Part shown: piece by piece, positions 19,083 through 28,141 of the stretch
How positions within the stretch are numbered: the first letter of the stretch is position 1
Layout of the letters: each line of letters opens with the position of its first letter
Assembly (NCBI GenBank): GCA_963795795.1
Contig: CAWCJS010000034.1
Span: 558,001 to 622,000, forward strand
From: Palsa-504 sp963795795
GTDB taxonomy: Bacteria > Actinomycetota > Actinomycetes > Streptosporangiales > Streptosporangiaceae
DNA: 64,000 nucleotides
Direction: 5' to 3'
Translations under genes and position numbers: made by a program
The notes under the pieces: model-generated
Databases searched by the model: none
What the model saw: the letters and a program-made list of their open reading frames with translations, nothing else
Told to the model about the DNA's origin: nothing

Positions 19083-20603
19083 CTAGTTGACGCAGGGAAT
19101 ACCGTTCGTCGCGGTGACCGCGCCGCCCTGCGGCCCGGTGGTGGGCAGGGGCGAGGGCGAACTCGACGGCGACGACGTGGGCGTGGCGCTGACGTTCGGC
19201 ACGGTGGTGGCGTCTGCGCCGAGCATGACCTCCACGTGACCGGCCGCGATCGTCGAGCTCGCCGTGGCGGTCACGTTGAACAGCGCCGCGATCTTGCCTG
19301 CGGCCGCCGCGGAGCCCGAACCGTACAGCACCTGCGTGGTGGCGAGCGGGGTGGTGTTACCGACCTTGCCCGCCGTGTATCCGACGCTGACCAGGGCCGA
19401 CGACACCTGCCCGGCCAGGCCCGCGGTGTTGCCGCCGTTAAGGACGTCCACGGTGGTCAGGCTGGGGTTCACCGAGACGGTGGGCTGCGGGTGCGACGAG
19501 CGATGCGACGAGCGGTGCGGCGGGTAGAACGTCTCCTGCACGAGCTGCTGGATGTAGCTGGGGTTGACCTCGTTGGCCTTCTGGCCGGCGATGGTCTCGT
19601 AGCCCACGATGGGCAGCGTGTAGAACGTCAGGTTGCCGGCGGTCAGGCTGCGCATCTGGGTGATGAAGTCGAGCAGGTTCCAGCCCGAGTCGGTGATCAC
19701 GTACTGCTTGGCCACGGAAAGCAGCGCCTCGATCTTGCCCAGGTCGCCCAGCACGCCCTCGGTGCGCAGCTGGTGGATCACCGAATCGAGGAACGCCTGC
19801 TGGCGGTGGGTGCGATCCAGGTCGCCGTTGGTCAGGCCGTCCCGCTGCCGGACGAACGCCAGCGCCTTCTTGGCGTTCAGGTGCTGGTAGCCGGCGCGGG
19901 CGGCGGAGAAGCCCGAGTTCGGGTCGTAGGGTACCGGGTGGTTGAGGCACACTTCCACGCCGCCCAGGACCTTCGCGAGCTCGTAGAAGCCGTCCAGGTT
20001 GATCTCGGCGAAGTGGTCGATGTGGACCCCGGTGAGCTGCTCCACCGTGGCCACCGCCGCCGCGCGGCCTGCCTCGTTGCCCTTGAAGGCGAGCTGCTGC
20101 TGGCCGATGCCCGGCTGCTGCGCGGCCAGCGTGTTCTCCTCGGCGGCCATCGATACGCCGTACGCCTGGTCGATCTTGCCGACCTGCTGGTTCCCGAGCG
20201 TGTTGGCGAAGGTGACCCAGTCGTCGCGCGGGATCGAGAAGCCGACCGCCTTCTTGCCGCCCGCCGGTATGTGGATCAGGATCAGCGTATTGGTGGCGTT
20301 GCCGCCGCAGCCGGCCTCGATCTCAGCCCTGTTGCACGCGTGCAGGGCCTTGAGCACGTCATCCGGCAGGATGTTGCCCTGCCAGTCGGTGCGGCTCTCC
20401 AGGCCCATGAGCAGGATGTTCTGCGCGCCGATGGACGGACCGCTGACGATGGCGTGCGACCCGCCGATGCTTCCGACGGCCTTCACGACAAAGTAGGAAA
20501 AGCCGCTGATGGCTAGCACGAGCGCGGCGGCGACGCAGCTCAGGGCGTACCCAGCTTTGCCGGCGGCCCCCCACAGCGGAGCCGGCGAACCTGGTCTAAC
20601 CAT
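19083..20603 (-). CDS. LytR-CpsA-Psr (LCP) cell-wall polymer ligase
   Basis: A 506-residue LCP protein, which transfers lipid-linked glycopolymers to peptidoglycan at the outer membrane face. One N-terminal helix (ALSCVAAALVLAISGFSYFVV) is followed by the LCP domain: NILLMGLESR, NTLILIHIPAGGKKAVGFSIPRDDW and HIDHFAEINLDGFYELAKVLGGV with the usual Asp/Arg residues. A LytR_C domain (VDVLNGGNTAGLAG) and a Ser/Pro-rich tail end it. I choose the ATG at 20603, 8 nt after GAGG; frames upstream to 20684 are leader-like. It is divergent from the DUF6542-like gene. Confidence 0.92.
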   Translation of the reverse strand: MVRPGSPAPLWGAAGKAGYALSCVAAALVLAISGFSYFVVKAVGSIGGSHAIVSGPSIGAQNILLMGLESRTDWQGNILPDDVLKALHACNRAEIEAGCGGNATNTLILIHIPAGGKKAVGFSIPRDDWVTFANTLGNQQVGKIDQAYGVSMAAEENTLAAQQPGIGQQQLAFKGNEAGRAAAVATVEQLTGVHIDHFAEINLDGFYELAKVLGGVEVCLNHPVPYDPNSGFSAARAGYQHLNAKKALAFVRQRDGLTNGDLDRTHRQQAFLDSVIHQLRTEGVLGDLGKIEALLSVAKQYVITDSGWNLLDFITQMRSLTAGNLTFYTLPIVGYETIAGQKANEVNPSYIQQLVQETFYPPHRSSHRSSHPQPTVSVNPSLTTVDVLNGGNTAGLAGQVSSALVSVGYTAGKVGNTTPLATTQVLYGSGSAAAAGKIAALFNVTATASSTIAAGHVEVMLGADATTVPNVSATPTSSPSSSPSPLPTTGPQGGAVTATNGIPCVN

Positions 20604-20705
20604 CGTCTTTTCCTCGGGAGTCCCAGGCCGTGATCGAGACCGTCCGTCGAAGCCTACCTTCATGTCCCCGTGACTCGTGCGCAACGGCTAACATCCGAAG
20701 AACAG

Positions 20706-21758
20706 ATGAGCAACCCACAATGGCGGGAAGCACGCCCGAACAGCCCGTACGGCGGCGAGCCTGTAGCCAGGCCGCGCGGCCGTGATGCGCGGATTCCTTC
20801 ACATCCTCCCACGCGCGCCGACGATAACTGGGCCGACGCGCCGACGCGCCGCGTGCCCGTGGCGCCCGACGCGACGCAGCCGGGCCGCATGCCACGCGAG
20901 GGCGGGCTCCGCCGCACCGGGCGGCCGCCTGGTGGCGCCCGGGGGCCGCAGCGCGAGCCGCGGGGACCCCAGCGGTTCACCGCAGGCGCGCCGGGGGGCT
21001 TGCGCCTGGGAGGCTCGCTGTCCGGCGGCCTCGCGGTGGCCATCGTGGCCGCCAGCACCGCGCTCGGGGCCAGCGCCACCATGCTCACGGGTAAGGAGCC
21101 CGGATCGATCCTCGGCGTCTTCGTCATCATCGGGACGCTGGCCGCGGCGGTGGCCGTCCGGCCCCAGGCCGGCCGGATCATCTTGCCGGTCCCGGCGCTT
21201 TCCTACCTCGTGGCGGCGATGGTGACCGGTGTGATCTACGACCACTCCGCCGACGTGTCCAAGGCGGCGCTGGCCGTCAACGCGGCCCAGTGGATCGCCA
21301 ACGGGTTCGTCGCCATGCTGCTCGCTACCATCCTGGCTGTCGTGCTGGTCACCGTTCGCTGGATCTTCTGGCGCCGCAGCAGGCCGGCGGTCGCGGCGCC
21401 CTGGCCGGCCGGGCCGCCCGCGAACCCGTACCAGACGCAGCCGGTCATGGACGAGTACCGGACGCAGCCCGGCGTGGAGGACTACCGGACGCAGCCCGTG
21501 GTGGAGGACTACCGGACGCAGCCGGTCGTAGCCGACTACTGGGGCCAGGCGGACTACCCGAACCCCTACGGCCCCGGGGGTCCAAGCCGCGGTGAGCCGG
21601 GGCCAGGGCCAGCAGGGCCCGCGGCACCGGGGGCGCAGAGACGCCAGGAACCGCGGCCCGGGGGCCAGCGACCGGGGCAGCCGTGGCCGCCCCGCACCGA
21701 CCCGCGCCAGCCTCGGCCGCCCGGATCGGGTCCTTACAACTTCTCTAGCGGGGCGTAG
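20706..21758 (+). CDS. DUF6542-like membrane protein with 9-residue repeats
   Basis: A 350-residue protein with a long Arg/Pro-rich cytosolic N terminus (about 1-95), four hydrophobic helices (about 100-225), and a Pro/Gly/Gln-rich C-terminal tail. The membrane part resembles the actinobacterial DUF6542 family; function unknown. The tail starts with four tandem copies of a YRTQPVVED-type unit (21429-21536). A GTG at 20670 could extend it by 12 residues. Its end overlaps the helicase end by 25 bp convergently. It is divergent from the LCP gene and so may act in envelope biology. Confidence 0.7.
   Translation: MSNPQWREARPNSPYGGEPVARPRGRDARIPSHPPTRADDNWADAPTRRVPVAPDATQPGRMPREGGLRRTGRPPGGARGPQREPRGPQRFTAGAPGGLRLGGSLSGGLAVAIVAASTALGASATMLTGKEPGSILGVFVIIGTLAAAVAVRPQAGRIILPVPALSYLVAAMVTGVIYDHSADVSKAALAVNAAQWIANGFVAMLLATILAVVLVTVRWIFWRRSRPAVAAPWPAGPPANPYQTQPVMDEYRTQPGVEDYRTQPVVEDYRTQPVVADYWGQADYPNPYGPGGPSRGEPGPGPAGPAAPGAQRRQEPRPGGQRPGQPWPPRTDPRQPRPPGSGPYNFSSGA
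21429..21536 (+). repeat. Four 27-bp tandem repeats in the DUF6542-like gene
   Basis: Units 21429-21455, 21456-21482, 21483-21509 and 21510-21536 encode Y-[QR]-T-Q-P followed by four variable residues. The TACCGGACGCAGCC core is nearly identical, indicating in-frame tandem duplication. Confidence 0.85.
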
Positions 21759-23998
21759 CGCAGCACCAGGTGCTTGACGCCGTAACCGCCGCCGAAGTCG
21801 ATCTTGGCTTCGGCCTGGTCACCGTAACCGTCGGTGGAGACCACCGTGCCGAGCCCGAACTTGTCGTGCGTGACCATGTCCCCCGGTGACAGCGCGGGGA
21901 CCGGGCGGTTCCCCGGGGACCTGGCGCCGGGCCTGCTCGCCATCCGCTCCTGCGCGGGCGTGGCCGCCCTGGTCGCCGCGACCTCGTCGCGACGCCATTC
22001 GATGAGGCCGGGGGGGATCTCGCCGAGGAACCTGGACTGCCGGTGGAACGACGGGCGGCCGTACCAGTTCCTGGCCAGGGCGCGGGTCAGGTACAGGCGC
22101 TGCTCGGCGCGAGTGATGCCCACGTAGGCGAGCCTGCGTTCTTCTTCCAGTTCCTTGGTGTTGTTCAGCGAGCGCTGGTGCGGGAACACCTCTTCTTCGA
22201 GCCCGGTCAGGAACACCACCGGGAACTCCAGGCCCTTAGCGGTATGCAGGGTCATCATCGTCACGAGGCCGCCGTGGTCCTCACCTTCGGGGATCTCGTC
22301 GGCATCGGCGACCAGGGACACCTGCTCGAGGAATTCCGTCAGCGTCCCGGCGTCGCGCGAGCCGTCGAACTCGCGGGCCACCGACACCATTTCCTTCAGG
22401 TTCTCCACCCGGCTGGCGTCCTGCAGGTCGGATGAGGACTCCAGCGACTCGGTGTACCCGGTGCGTTCGAGCACGGCCTCGGCCAGCTCGGCCACCGGGC
22501 CGGTCTCGGCCAGTTCCCTGAATTCCCCCATGAGCGTGTTGAACCCCTCGATCGCCGCGGCCGACCTGGCCGCGAGGCCGGGCACGCTGGCCGGGCGGGC
22601 CAGTGCCTGCGCGAACGTGATCCGCTCGCGCAGGGCGTAGGCGGCCACGTACTCCTCGGCGCGGTCGCCGATGCCGCGCTTGGGCACGTTCAGCACCCGC
22701 CGCAGCGACACCTCGTCCGCCGGGTTGGCGGTCAGCCGCAGGTAGGCGAGCAGATCGCGGACCTCGCGGCGTTCGTAGAACCGAACCCCGCCGACCACCC
22801 GGTAGGGCAGCCCGACCCGGATGAACACCTCCTCGAAGACCCGGGACTGGGCGTTCGTCCGGTAGAAGACCGCCACCTGGCCGGGCGTCGCCTCACCCGC
22901 GTCGGCTAGGCGGTCCACCTCCTCGGCCACGAACGCGGCCTCGTCATGCTCGTTGTCGGCCACGTAGCCGACGATCGGCGGGCCCGCGCCCGCATCCGAC
23001 CACAGGTTCTTGGGCTTCCTGCTCCGGTTCTGCGCGACCACGGCGTTGGCGGCGGCCAGGATGTTCTGCGTGGAGCGGTAGTTCTGCTCGAGCAGGATGA
23101 CCTTCGCGTCCGGGTAGTCCTGCTCGAACTCGACGATGTTGCGGATCGTGGCGCCTCGGAAGGCGTAGATCGACTGGTCCGCGTCGCCGACGACGCACAG
23201 CTCCGGGGGAGGAAGAGGGTCCTCGGGGGAGTCACCACCGCTCGTTCGGCTGGAAAAGAGGGGAGCACTGCCGGATACCAGTTCCCTGACCAGGACGTAC
23301 TGCGCGTGGTTGGTGTCCTGGTACTCATCCACGAGCACGTGCCGGAACCGGCGGCGGTATTCGGCGGCCACCTCGGGCAGCGCCTGGAAGATGTTGACGG
23401 TGACCATGATCAGGTCATCGAAGTCCATCGCGCCGGCCGCGTGGAGCCGGCGCTGGTACTCGGCGTAGGCCTCGGCGAGGGCCTTGTCCCGCGCGGTCTG
23501 CGCACGGGCCGAGAACGTCTCGTGGTCGATCAGCTCGTTCTTCAGGTTCGACACCTGCGCCGCCAGCGCCTTGGGCGGGTACTGCTTGGCATCGAGCTCG
23601 AGCTCCCGGCACGTGAGCGCCATCAGGCGCTGGGAGTCGGCCTGGTCGTACACGGAGAACGACGACGGATAGCCGAACCGCTTCGCCTCCTTGCGCAGGA
23701 TCCGGACGCAGGCTGAGTGAAAGGTCATGACCCACATGGCCCGGGACCGGGGGCCCACCAGGGCGGCGACCCGGGACGCCATCTCGCCCGCGGCCTTGTT
23801 GGTAAAGGTGATGGCCAGGATCTCGTGCGGCGCCACGTCACGGGCGGCGAGCAGATACGCGATCCGGTGCGTCAGCACCCGCGTCTTCCCCGACCCGGCG
23901 CCGGCCACGATGAGCAGCGGGCCGCCCTGGTGCACGACCGCCGCGCGCTGCTCAGGATTGAGTCCGTCGAGGAGGGCGTCTATGGCGAGGGCGGTCAC
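21734..23998 (-). CDS. pcrA: ATP-dependent DNA helicase PcrA/UvrD
   Basis: A 754-residue SF1A helicase unwinding DNA 3' to 5' in excision repair and replication restart. Motifs run in order: Q-motif LNPEQRAAV, Walker A GAGSGKTRVL, Ia TFTNKAAGEM, Walker B VDEYQDTN, III GDADQSIYAFRGA, IV EQNYRST, V TMTLHTAKGLEFP and VI VGITRAEQRLYL, ending with the PcrA C-terminal MVTHDKFGLG Tudor-like region. The start is probably the GTG at 23998. An insertion of about 20 residues (around 243-264, SGSAPLFSSRTSGGDSPED) between motifs II and III holds copy B of the dispersed 16-mer. Confidence 0.95.
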   Translation of the reverse strand: MTALAIDALLDGLNPEQRAAVVHQGGPLLIVAGAGSGKTRVLTHRIAYLLAARDVAPHEILAITFTNKAAGEMASRVAALVGPRSRAMWVMTFHSACVRILRKEAKRFGYPSSFSVYDQADSQRLMALTCRELELDAKQYPPKALAAQVSNLKNELIDHETFSARAQTARDKALAEAYAEYQRRLHAAGAMDFDDLIMVTVNIFQALPEVAAEYRRRFRHVLVDEYQDTNHAQYVLVRELVSGSAPLFSSRTSGGDSPEDPLPPPELCVVGDADQSIYAFRGATIRNIVEFEQDYPDAKVILLEQNYRSTQNILAAANAVVAQNRSRKPKNLWSDAGAGPPIVGYVADNEHDEAAFVAEEVDRLADAGEATPGQVAVFYRTNAQSRVFEEVFIRVGLPYRVVGGVRFYERREVRDLLAYLRLTANPADEVSLRRVLNVPKRGIGDRAEEYVAAYALRERITFAQALARPASVPGLAARSAAAIEGFNTLMGEFRELAETGPVAELAEAVLERTGYTESLESSSDLQDASRVENLKEMVSVAREFDGSRDAGTLTEFLEQVSLVADADEIPEGEDHGGLVTMMTLHTAKGLEFPVVFLTGLEEEVFPHQRSLNNTKELEEERRLAYVGITRAEQRLYLTRALARNWYGRPSFHRQSRFLGEIPPGLIEWRRDEVAATRAATPAQERMASRPGARSPGNRPVPALSPGDMVTHDKFGLGTVVSTDGYGDQAEAKIDFGGGYGVKHLVLRYAPLEKL
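23225..23250 (+). repeat. Dispersed element copy B, inside pcrA
   Basis: CGGGGG at 23225-23230, four bases, then ACCACCGCTCGTTCGG at 23235-23250, identical to copies A, C and D. It lies in coding sequence on the opposite strand to the gene and is read as R-T-S-G-G in a helicase insertion not expected from the family core. Confidence 0.85.
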
Positions 23999-24256
23999 TG
24001 TAACAGCGTAGGTGGTGCTTGCGACAAAAGCAGGGCGCACCACGCACGGTGATGCCGGCACCTGGAGTCATCGCAGGACGAGGCGCCAGCGGGAACGCTA
24101 TGTTACGTACTGCGTGGCGAAACGCCGTCGGATCAGCGGATATATCGACCTTCCATTCCGGCCGATACCCGTAATGGGTTATTCTGGCCGTCTTGGCGGT
24201 AGTTGGATGCGACGGGGGTCACGTAACCGACGCCTTCTCCAAACCGCGGGAGTGCC
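23999..24256. promoter_or_regulatory. Divergent region between pcrA and the conservon
   Basis: This 258-bp gap is the promoter region of the leftward helicase and the rightward conservon kinase. Its right half is less GC-rich than the surrounding DNA, as expected for a promoter. I see no clear operator or hairpin, and no open frame with family features. Confidence 0.4.
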
Positions 24257-27037
24257 ATGGGATCGCGTGGCCGGTCCATCCGGCTCCGGATTTACTTCCT
24301 CGTGGCGATACCCCTCGTCGCCATGATCGGGATGCTGGCCTATCTCGTGGTGACGACCGTCAACGACGCCGTCAGCATGGACCGGGCCCCCAGCCTGATC
24401 TCCGGGACCGCCGTGCCGGCCGCGACCTTCATCGGCCTGCTGCAGGACGAGCGCCGGGCCGCCGTGGTGTACCTGGACGCGCCGACCGCCGCGAACGGCC
24501 AGGCCTACGGCGCGGCGATCGCGGCCACGGACCGCGGCGAGCAGGCCTTCGGGCAGGCGATGTCCTCCTCGGCCACGCTGGGGAGCGAGGGCGGCACCGA
24601 GGCCCAGGAGATCAGCGACATCACGAGTGACCTCAACCAGCTCGGGAGCATCCGCTCTGCCGTCCAGCTCCGGCAGGTGACCCCGCTGGCCGCGTTCACC
24701 GCGTATGGTGACCCCATCTCGGACGAGCCCAGGCTCTTCCTATCTGAGGCCGACAGCGTGACCACGAACGTTCTCGCCGCAGGCCAGTCGCTGGGGATCA
24801 TCGCCAGCGCCCAGGCCAGGGAGGGGCTCTCGGAGGAGGACGCGCTGCTCGCCGGGGCGCTGGCGGCGCACCGGATGTCGCTGGCCGCGCGCGGCGCCTT
24901 CAACGGCGCGGCGGCGCAACGCCAGGTCTACCTGGGGTCCGCGGAGTCGATCCTGACCGGGTCCAACCTGGCCGCCTTCAACGCACAGCTGGACCTGTCC
25001 CCGGCCGACCAGCAGCGCCTCAGCTCGATTGAGCAGGCCCTGAGGCAGGGCACGCCGATAGCCAGGCTCGGCCTCACCCCGGCCGCCTGGCAGGCGCTGA
25101 CCGGCACGCTCCTGGACGAGTACTTCACCGGAGGCGTCCGGGCCGCCGACGCACTCCTGGTGACCGATCACCAGATCACCCACACGGCGTGGGTCAAGGT
25201 CGCCGTGGTCAGCGGGGCCGGCCTGCTCGGGCTGCTCGTCACGATCCTGGTCACCACGCTGGCCGGGCGCGGCATCATCCGCCGGCTGCGCGGGCTCGAG
25301 CGGTCGGCCCTGGCGCTGGCCGAGAACCAGCTGCCGGACGTGATCACCCGGTTGCGGCGGGGCGAGGACGTGGACCCCTTCGCCGAGGCGCCGCCGCTGC
25401 GCGTCGGCCGGGACGAGATCGGCCGGGTCGGGCAGGCCTTCCACCTGGTCAGGCAGACCGCGATCGGGGCCGCCGTGGACGAGGCCAGGCTCCGCCGTGG
25501 GCTCAACGACGTGTTCCGCAGCCTGGCCCGGCGCAGCCAGTCGCTGCTGCACCGCCAGCTGGCCCTGCTCGACCAGATGGAACGCCGGGCCACCGACCCC
25601 GAGGCGCTGGACGACCTGTTCCGCCTGGACCACCTGACCACGCGCATGCGCCGACACGCGGAGGGCCTGGTCATCCTGTCCGGCGCGCCACCGGGCCGCA
25701 GCTGGAGCAGCCCGGTCCGGATGGTCGACGTGATGCGCGGAGCCATCGCCGAGGTCGAGGACTACGCGCGGGTCGCCGTCACGACCCGGAGCCAGGCCGC
25801 GCTGGCCGGCTCCGCCGTCGCCGACGTGATCCACCTGCTGGCCGAGCTCATCGAGAACGCCACCACGCTGTCTCCGCCCTACACCTCGGTGCGCGTGTCG
25901 GGCGACACGGTGGCGAGCGGCTTCGCGATCGAGGTCGAGGACCGCGGGCTCGGGATAAGCCCGCAGCGGCTCGCCGAGCTGAACGAGCGGCTGGCCAGGC
26001 CGCCGGAGTTCAACCCGTCCGACAGCGAGCAGCTCGGCCTGTTCGTGGTCAGCCAGCTGGCCAAGCGGCACGGCATCCAGGTCACGCTCCAGGCCTCCGC
26101 CTACGGCGGGACCGCGGCCATCGTGCTCATCCCTGAGCACTTGGTGGTGACGGAAGAGGCGTTCCGGGCCGGACTGCCCGGCGGGCCCGCCGCCGTCGCC
26201 ACCCTGCCGCCGGCCAACGGGCATCCGCAGGCCCCTGGGGTCCGCATCTCCGGGCCGCTGGGCCGGCCGCCGGCGTACGCGACGGAAGGCACCAGGTCCG
26301 CGGTGCCCGACGGGCCCGGGCCGTCCGCCTTCGACGTGTTCGCGCCGCTGCACCGCCCACCGGGCGCCGGCGAGGCGCCCGTCCCCGCGGGCGATCCGGC
26401 GTACGCGGGTTACGCCAGGGCCGCGCCGTTGCCGGGGACCGGCGGTGTGCCGTTGCCGGGGACCGGCGGTGTGCCGTTGCCGGGGACCGGCGGTGTGCCG
26501 TTGCCGGGGACCGGCGGCGTGCCGTTGCCGAACCAGCCCGCGCCGTTCCCCGCCTGGACCGGCCAGAACGCGGCGGGCGGCTTCCCCGGTCCCGCCGGTC
26601 CCGCCGTGCCCGGCGCCGGCACTAGCCACGCCGGGCCGCCGACCACCCCGATGGTCCCGGTGGCGGGGCCCAGGACGGCGAAGGCACCAGGTCCGCCGTG
26701 GGAGCTGTCCCGTCAGACCGGGCCGCTCCCGGTGCTGCCCGCCGGGCCCGATCCGGCCTCGCCCGGACCCGATCAGGGCGGCAGCGGCCTGCCGCGCCGG
26801 GTCAGGCAGGCGAACCTGGCCCCCGAGCTCCGCGCCGAACCGCCGCGCCGCCTCGCGCCCACCGCGACCGCCGGCCTGACCGGCGGGCCTACCCCCGCGG
26901 AAATCCGCCAGACCATGTCGGCGCTCCGGCGCGACTGGGACGAGGGCCGGTCACAGCAGACCGCGGGCCAGGGGGCGGCTCCCGGGACCGGAGCGGATCA
27001 GGAGCCGGGAGCAGGCGGGGAGTCCGGTGGGACCTGA
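24257..27037 (+). CDS. Conservon histidine kinase-like protein (NIT-HAMP-HATPase)
   Basis: A 926-residue membrane sensor of the CvnA type. An N-terminal helix (about 10-33), an extracellular nitrate/nitrite-sensor (NIT) domain with the SLISGTAVPAATFIGLLQDERRAAVVYL start, a second helix (about 312-335), HAMP, a helical dimer region and a HATPase domain (ELIENATTLSPP, VEDRGLGIS, GLFVVSQLAKRHG) follow. The last 300 residues are Pro/Gly-rich, with four PLPGTGGV units. It heads the conservon, with DUF742 and GTPase genes downstream. It starts at the ATG at 24257. Confidence 0.88.
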   Translation: MGSRGRSIRLRIYFLVAIPLVAMIGMLAYLVVTTVNDAVSMDRAPSLISGTAVPAATFIGLLQDERRAAVVYLDAPTAANGQAYGAAIAATDRGEQAFGQAMSSSATLGSEGGTEAQEISDITSDLNQLGSIRSAVQLRQVTPLAAFTAYGDPISDEPRLFLSEADSVTTNVLAAGQSLGIIASAQAREGLSEEDALLAGALAAHRMSLAARGAFNGAAAQRQVYLGSAESILTGSNLAAFNAQLDLSPADQQRLSSIEQALRQGTPIARLGLTPAAWQALTGTLLDEYFTGGVRAADALLVTDHQITHTAWVKVAVVSGAGLLGLLVTILVTTLAGRGIIRRLRGLERSALALAENQLPDVITRLRRGEDVDPFAEAPPLRVGRDEIGRVGQAFHLVRQTAIGAAVDEARLRRGLNDVFRSLARRSQSLLHRQLALLDQMERRATDPEALDDLFRLDHLTTRMRRHAEGLVILSGAPPGRSWSSPVRMVDVMRGAIAEVEDYARVAVTTRSQAALAGSAVADVIHLLAELIENATTLSPPYTSVRVSGDTVASGFAIEVEDRGLGISPQRLAELNERLARPPEFNPSDSEQLGLFVVSQLAKRHGIQVTLQASAYGGTAAIVLIPEHLVVTEEAFRAGLPGGPAAVATLPPANGHPQAPGVRISGPLGRPPAYATEGTRSAVPDGPGPSAFDVFAPLHRPPGAGEAPVPAGDPAYAGYARAAPLPGTGGVPLPGTGGVPLPGTGGVPLPGTGGVPLPNQPAPFPAWTGQNAAGGFPGPAGPAVPGAGTSHAGPPTTPMVPVAGPRTAKAPGPPWELSRQTGPLPVLPAGPDPASPGPDQGGSGLPRRVRQANLAPELRAEPPRRLAPTATAGLTGGPTPAEIRQTMSALRRDWDEGRSQQTAGQGAAPGTGADQEPGAGGESGGT
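26426..26521 (+). repeat. Four 24-bp tandem repeats in the conservon kinase
   Basis: Units at 26426-26449, 26450-26473, 26474-26497 and 26498-26521 are identical except for one base in the last, and a partial fifth (CCGTTGCCG) follows. Each encodes PLPGTGGV in the low-complexity tail. Near-identity at synonymous sites implies recent expansion. Confidence 0.93.
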
Positions 27038-27171
27038 ACCGGACCCGGCGGGGCCGGACGCCGGCCCGGGCCCGGCCGCCGCCGAGGTGGCTATCATGAT
27101 CAGACGGCCGGGTGAGCAGATCCGCGTCAGGACGCGCGGGTCGGCCGGGTCCGGCCGGGACGAAGAGCATC

Positions 27172-27543
27172 ATGCCATCCAACGATGAACGCTGGCTGGA
27201 CGCCGACGCGGGTCCGGTGGTCCGGCCCTACGCGCTGACCCAGGGCCGCACCCGGCACGCCGGCGAGTCGTTCGACCTGGTCGCGACCGTGCTGGCGACG
27301 CGCGCGATCGCCGAGGATGGCTCCCTCGCCCCCGAGCACATCAGTGTGCTGCGGCTCGCCCGCGCCCCGACCACCGTCGCCGATATCGCGTCCGACGTCG
27401 ACCTCCCGCTCGGTGTCGTCCGCATCATCCTCGCCGACCTCAGGGAACTAGGCCTCGTGGCCATCAGGACCCCGACCGTCATGGCGGAGCGGATCGACCA
27501 GCACACGCTCACGGAGGTCCTCAATGGACTACGCGATCTCTGA
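27172..27543 (+). CDS. DUF742 family protein (CvnC-like)
   Basis: A 123-residue DUF742 protein, the third component of Streptomyces-type conservons. Family features are VVRPYALTQGRT near the N terminus and an HTH-like second half (TVADIASDVDLPLGVVRIILADLRELGLV). The ATG at 27172 gives MPSNDERWLDADAGP; longer reading is possible from 27112. It overlaps the GTPase gene by 20 bp. In other conservons a roadblock/LC7 gene separates it from the kinase; none is here. Confidence 0.9.
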   Translation: MPSNDERWLDADAGPVVRPYALTQGRTRHAGESFDLVATVLATRAIAEDGSLAPEHISVLRLARAPTTVADIASDVDLPLGVVRIILADLRELGLVAIRTPTVMAERIDQHTLTEVLNGLRDL

Positions 27544-28141
27544 TCCGGGCGTGGCCCCTCCGGGAAGCTCACGTCAGTACCGCGCCATCAAGATCCTGCT
27601 GGCGGGCGGCTTCGGGGTGGGCAAGACCACGCTGGTCGCGGCCGTGAGCGAGATCCGGCCGCTGCGGACCGAGGCGCTGCTCACCGAGGGCAGCCTGGGC
27701 ACGGACAGCACGAAGGGCATCGAGGGCAAGACCACGACGACGGTCGCGATGGACTTCGGCCGGATCAGCCTGCACAGCGACCTGGTGCTCTACCTGTTCG
27801 GCACCCCGGGCCAGTCGCGGTTCTGGTTCATGTGGGATGAACTGGCCATCGGGGCGCTGGGCGCGGTGGTCCTGGCCGACACCCGCAGGCTCGCGGACAG
27901 CTTTCCCGCGATCGACTACTTCGAGCGCCGGGAGATCCCGTTCATCGTCGCCCTGAACTGCTTCGACGGCGCCCGCCGGTACGAGACGGAGGACGTCAGG
28001 TCCGCCCTGGACCTCGAGCCCGATCAGCCGGTCATCCTGTGCGACGCGCGGAGCCGGGAATCGGCCAAGGACGTTCTGATCACCCTGGTGCAGCACGTCA
28101 TGCTGACGGCGTCCGACGAGAAGGTCTCAGGGATCTCGTAG
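27524..28141 (+). CDS. Conservon small GTPase (CvnD-like)
   Basis: A 205-residue Ras-like GTP-binding protein of the conservon family. The P loop is GGFGVGKTT at about 28-36, the switch region contains KGIEGKTTTTVAMDFG, the G3-like segment is FGTPGQSRF (Asp of DxxG missing, as is common in this family), and ALNCFDG stands at the G4 place instead of NKxD. It probably relays the state of the kinase-DUF742 complex. It overlaps DUF742 by 20 bp and the convergent ATPase gene by 15 bp. Confidence 0.9.
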   Translation: MDYAISDPGVAPPGSSRQYRAIKILLAGGFGVGKTTLVAAVSEIRPLRTEALLTEGSLGTDSTKGIEGKTTTTVAMDFGRISLHSDLVLYLFGTPGQSRFWFMWDELAIGALGAVVLADTRRLADSFPAIDYFERREIPFIVALNCFDGARRYETEDVRSALDLEPDQPVILCDARSRESAKDVLITLVQHVMLTASDEKVSGIS

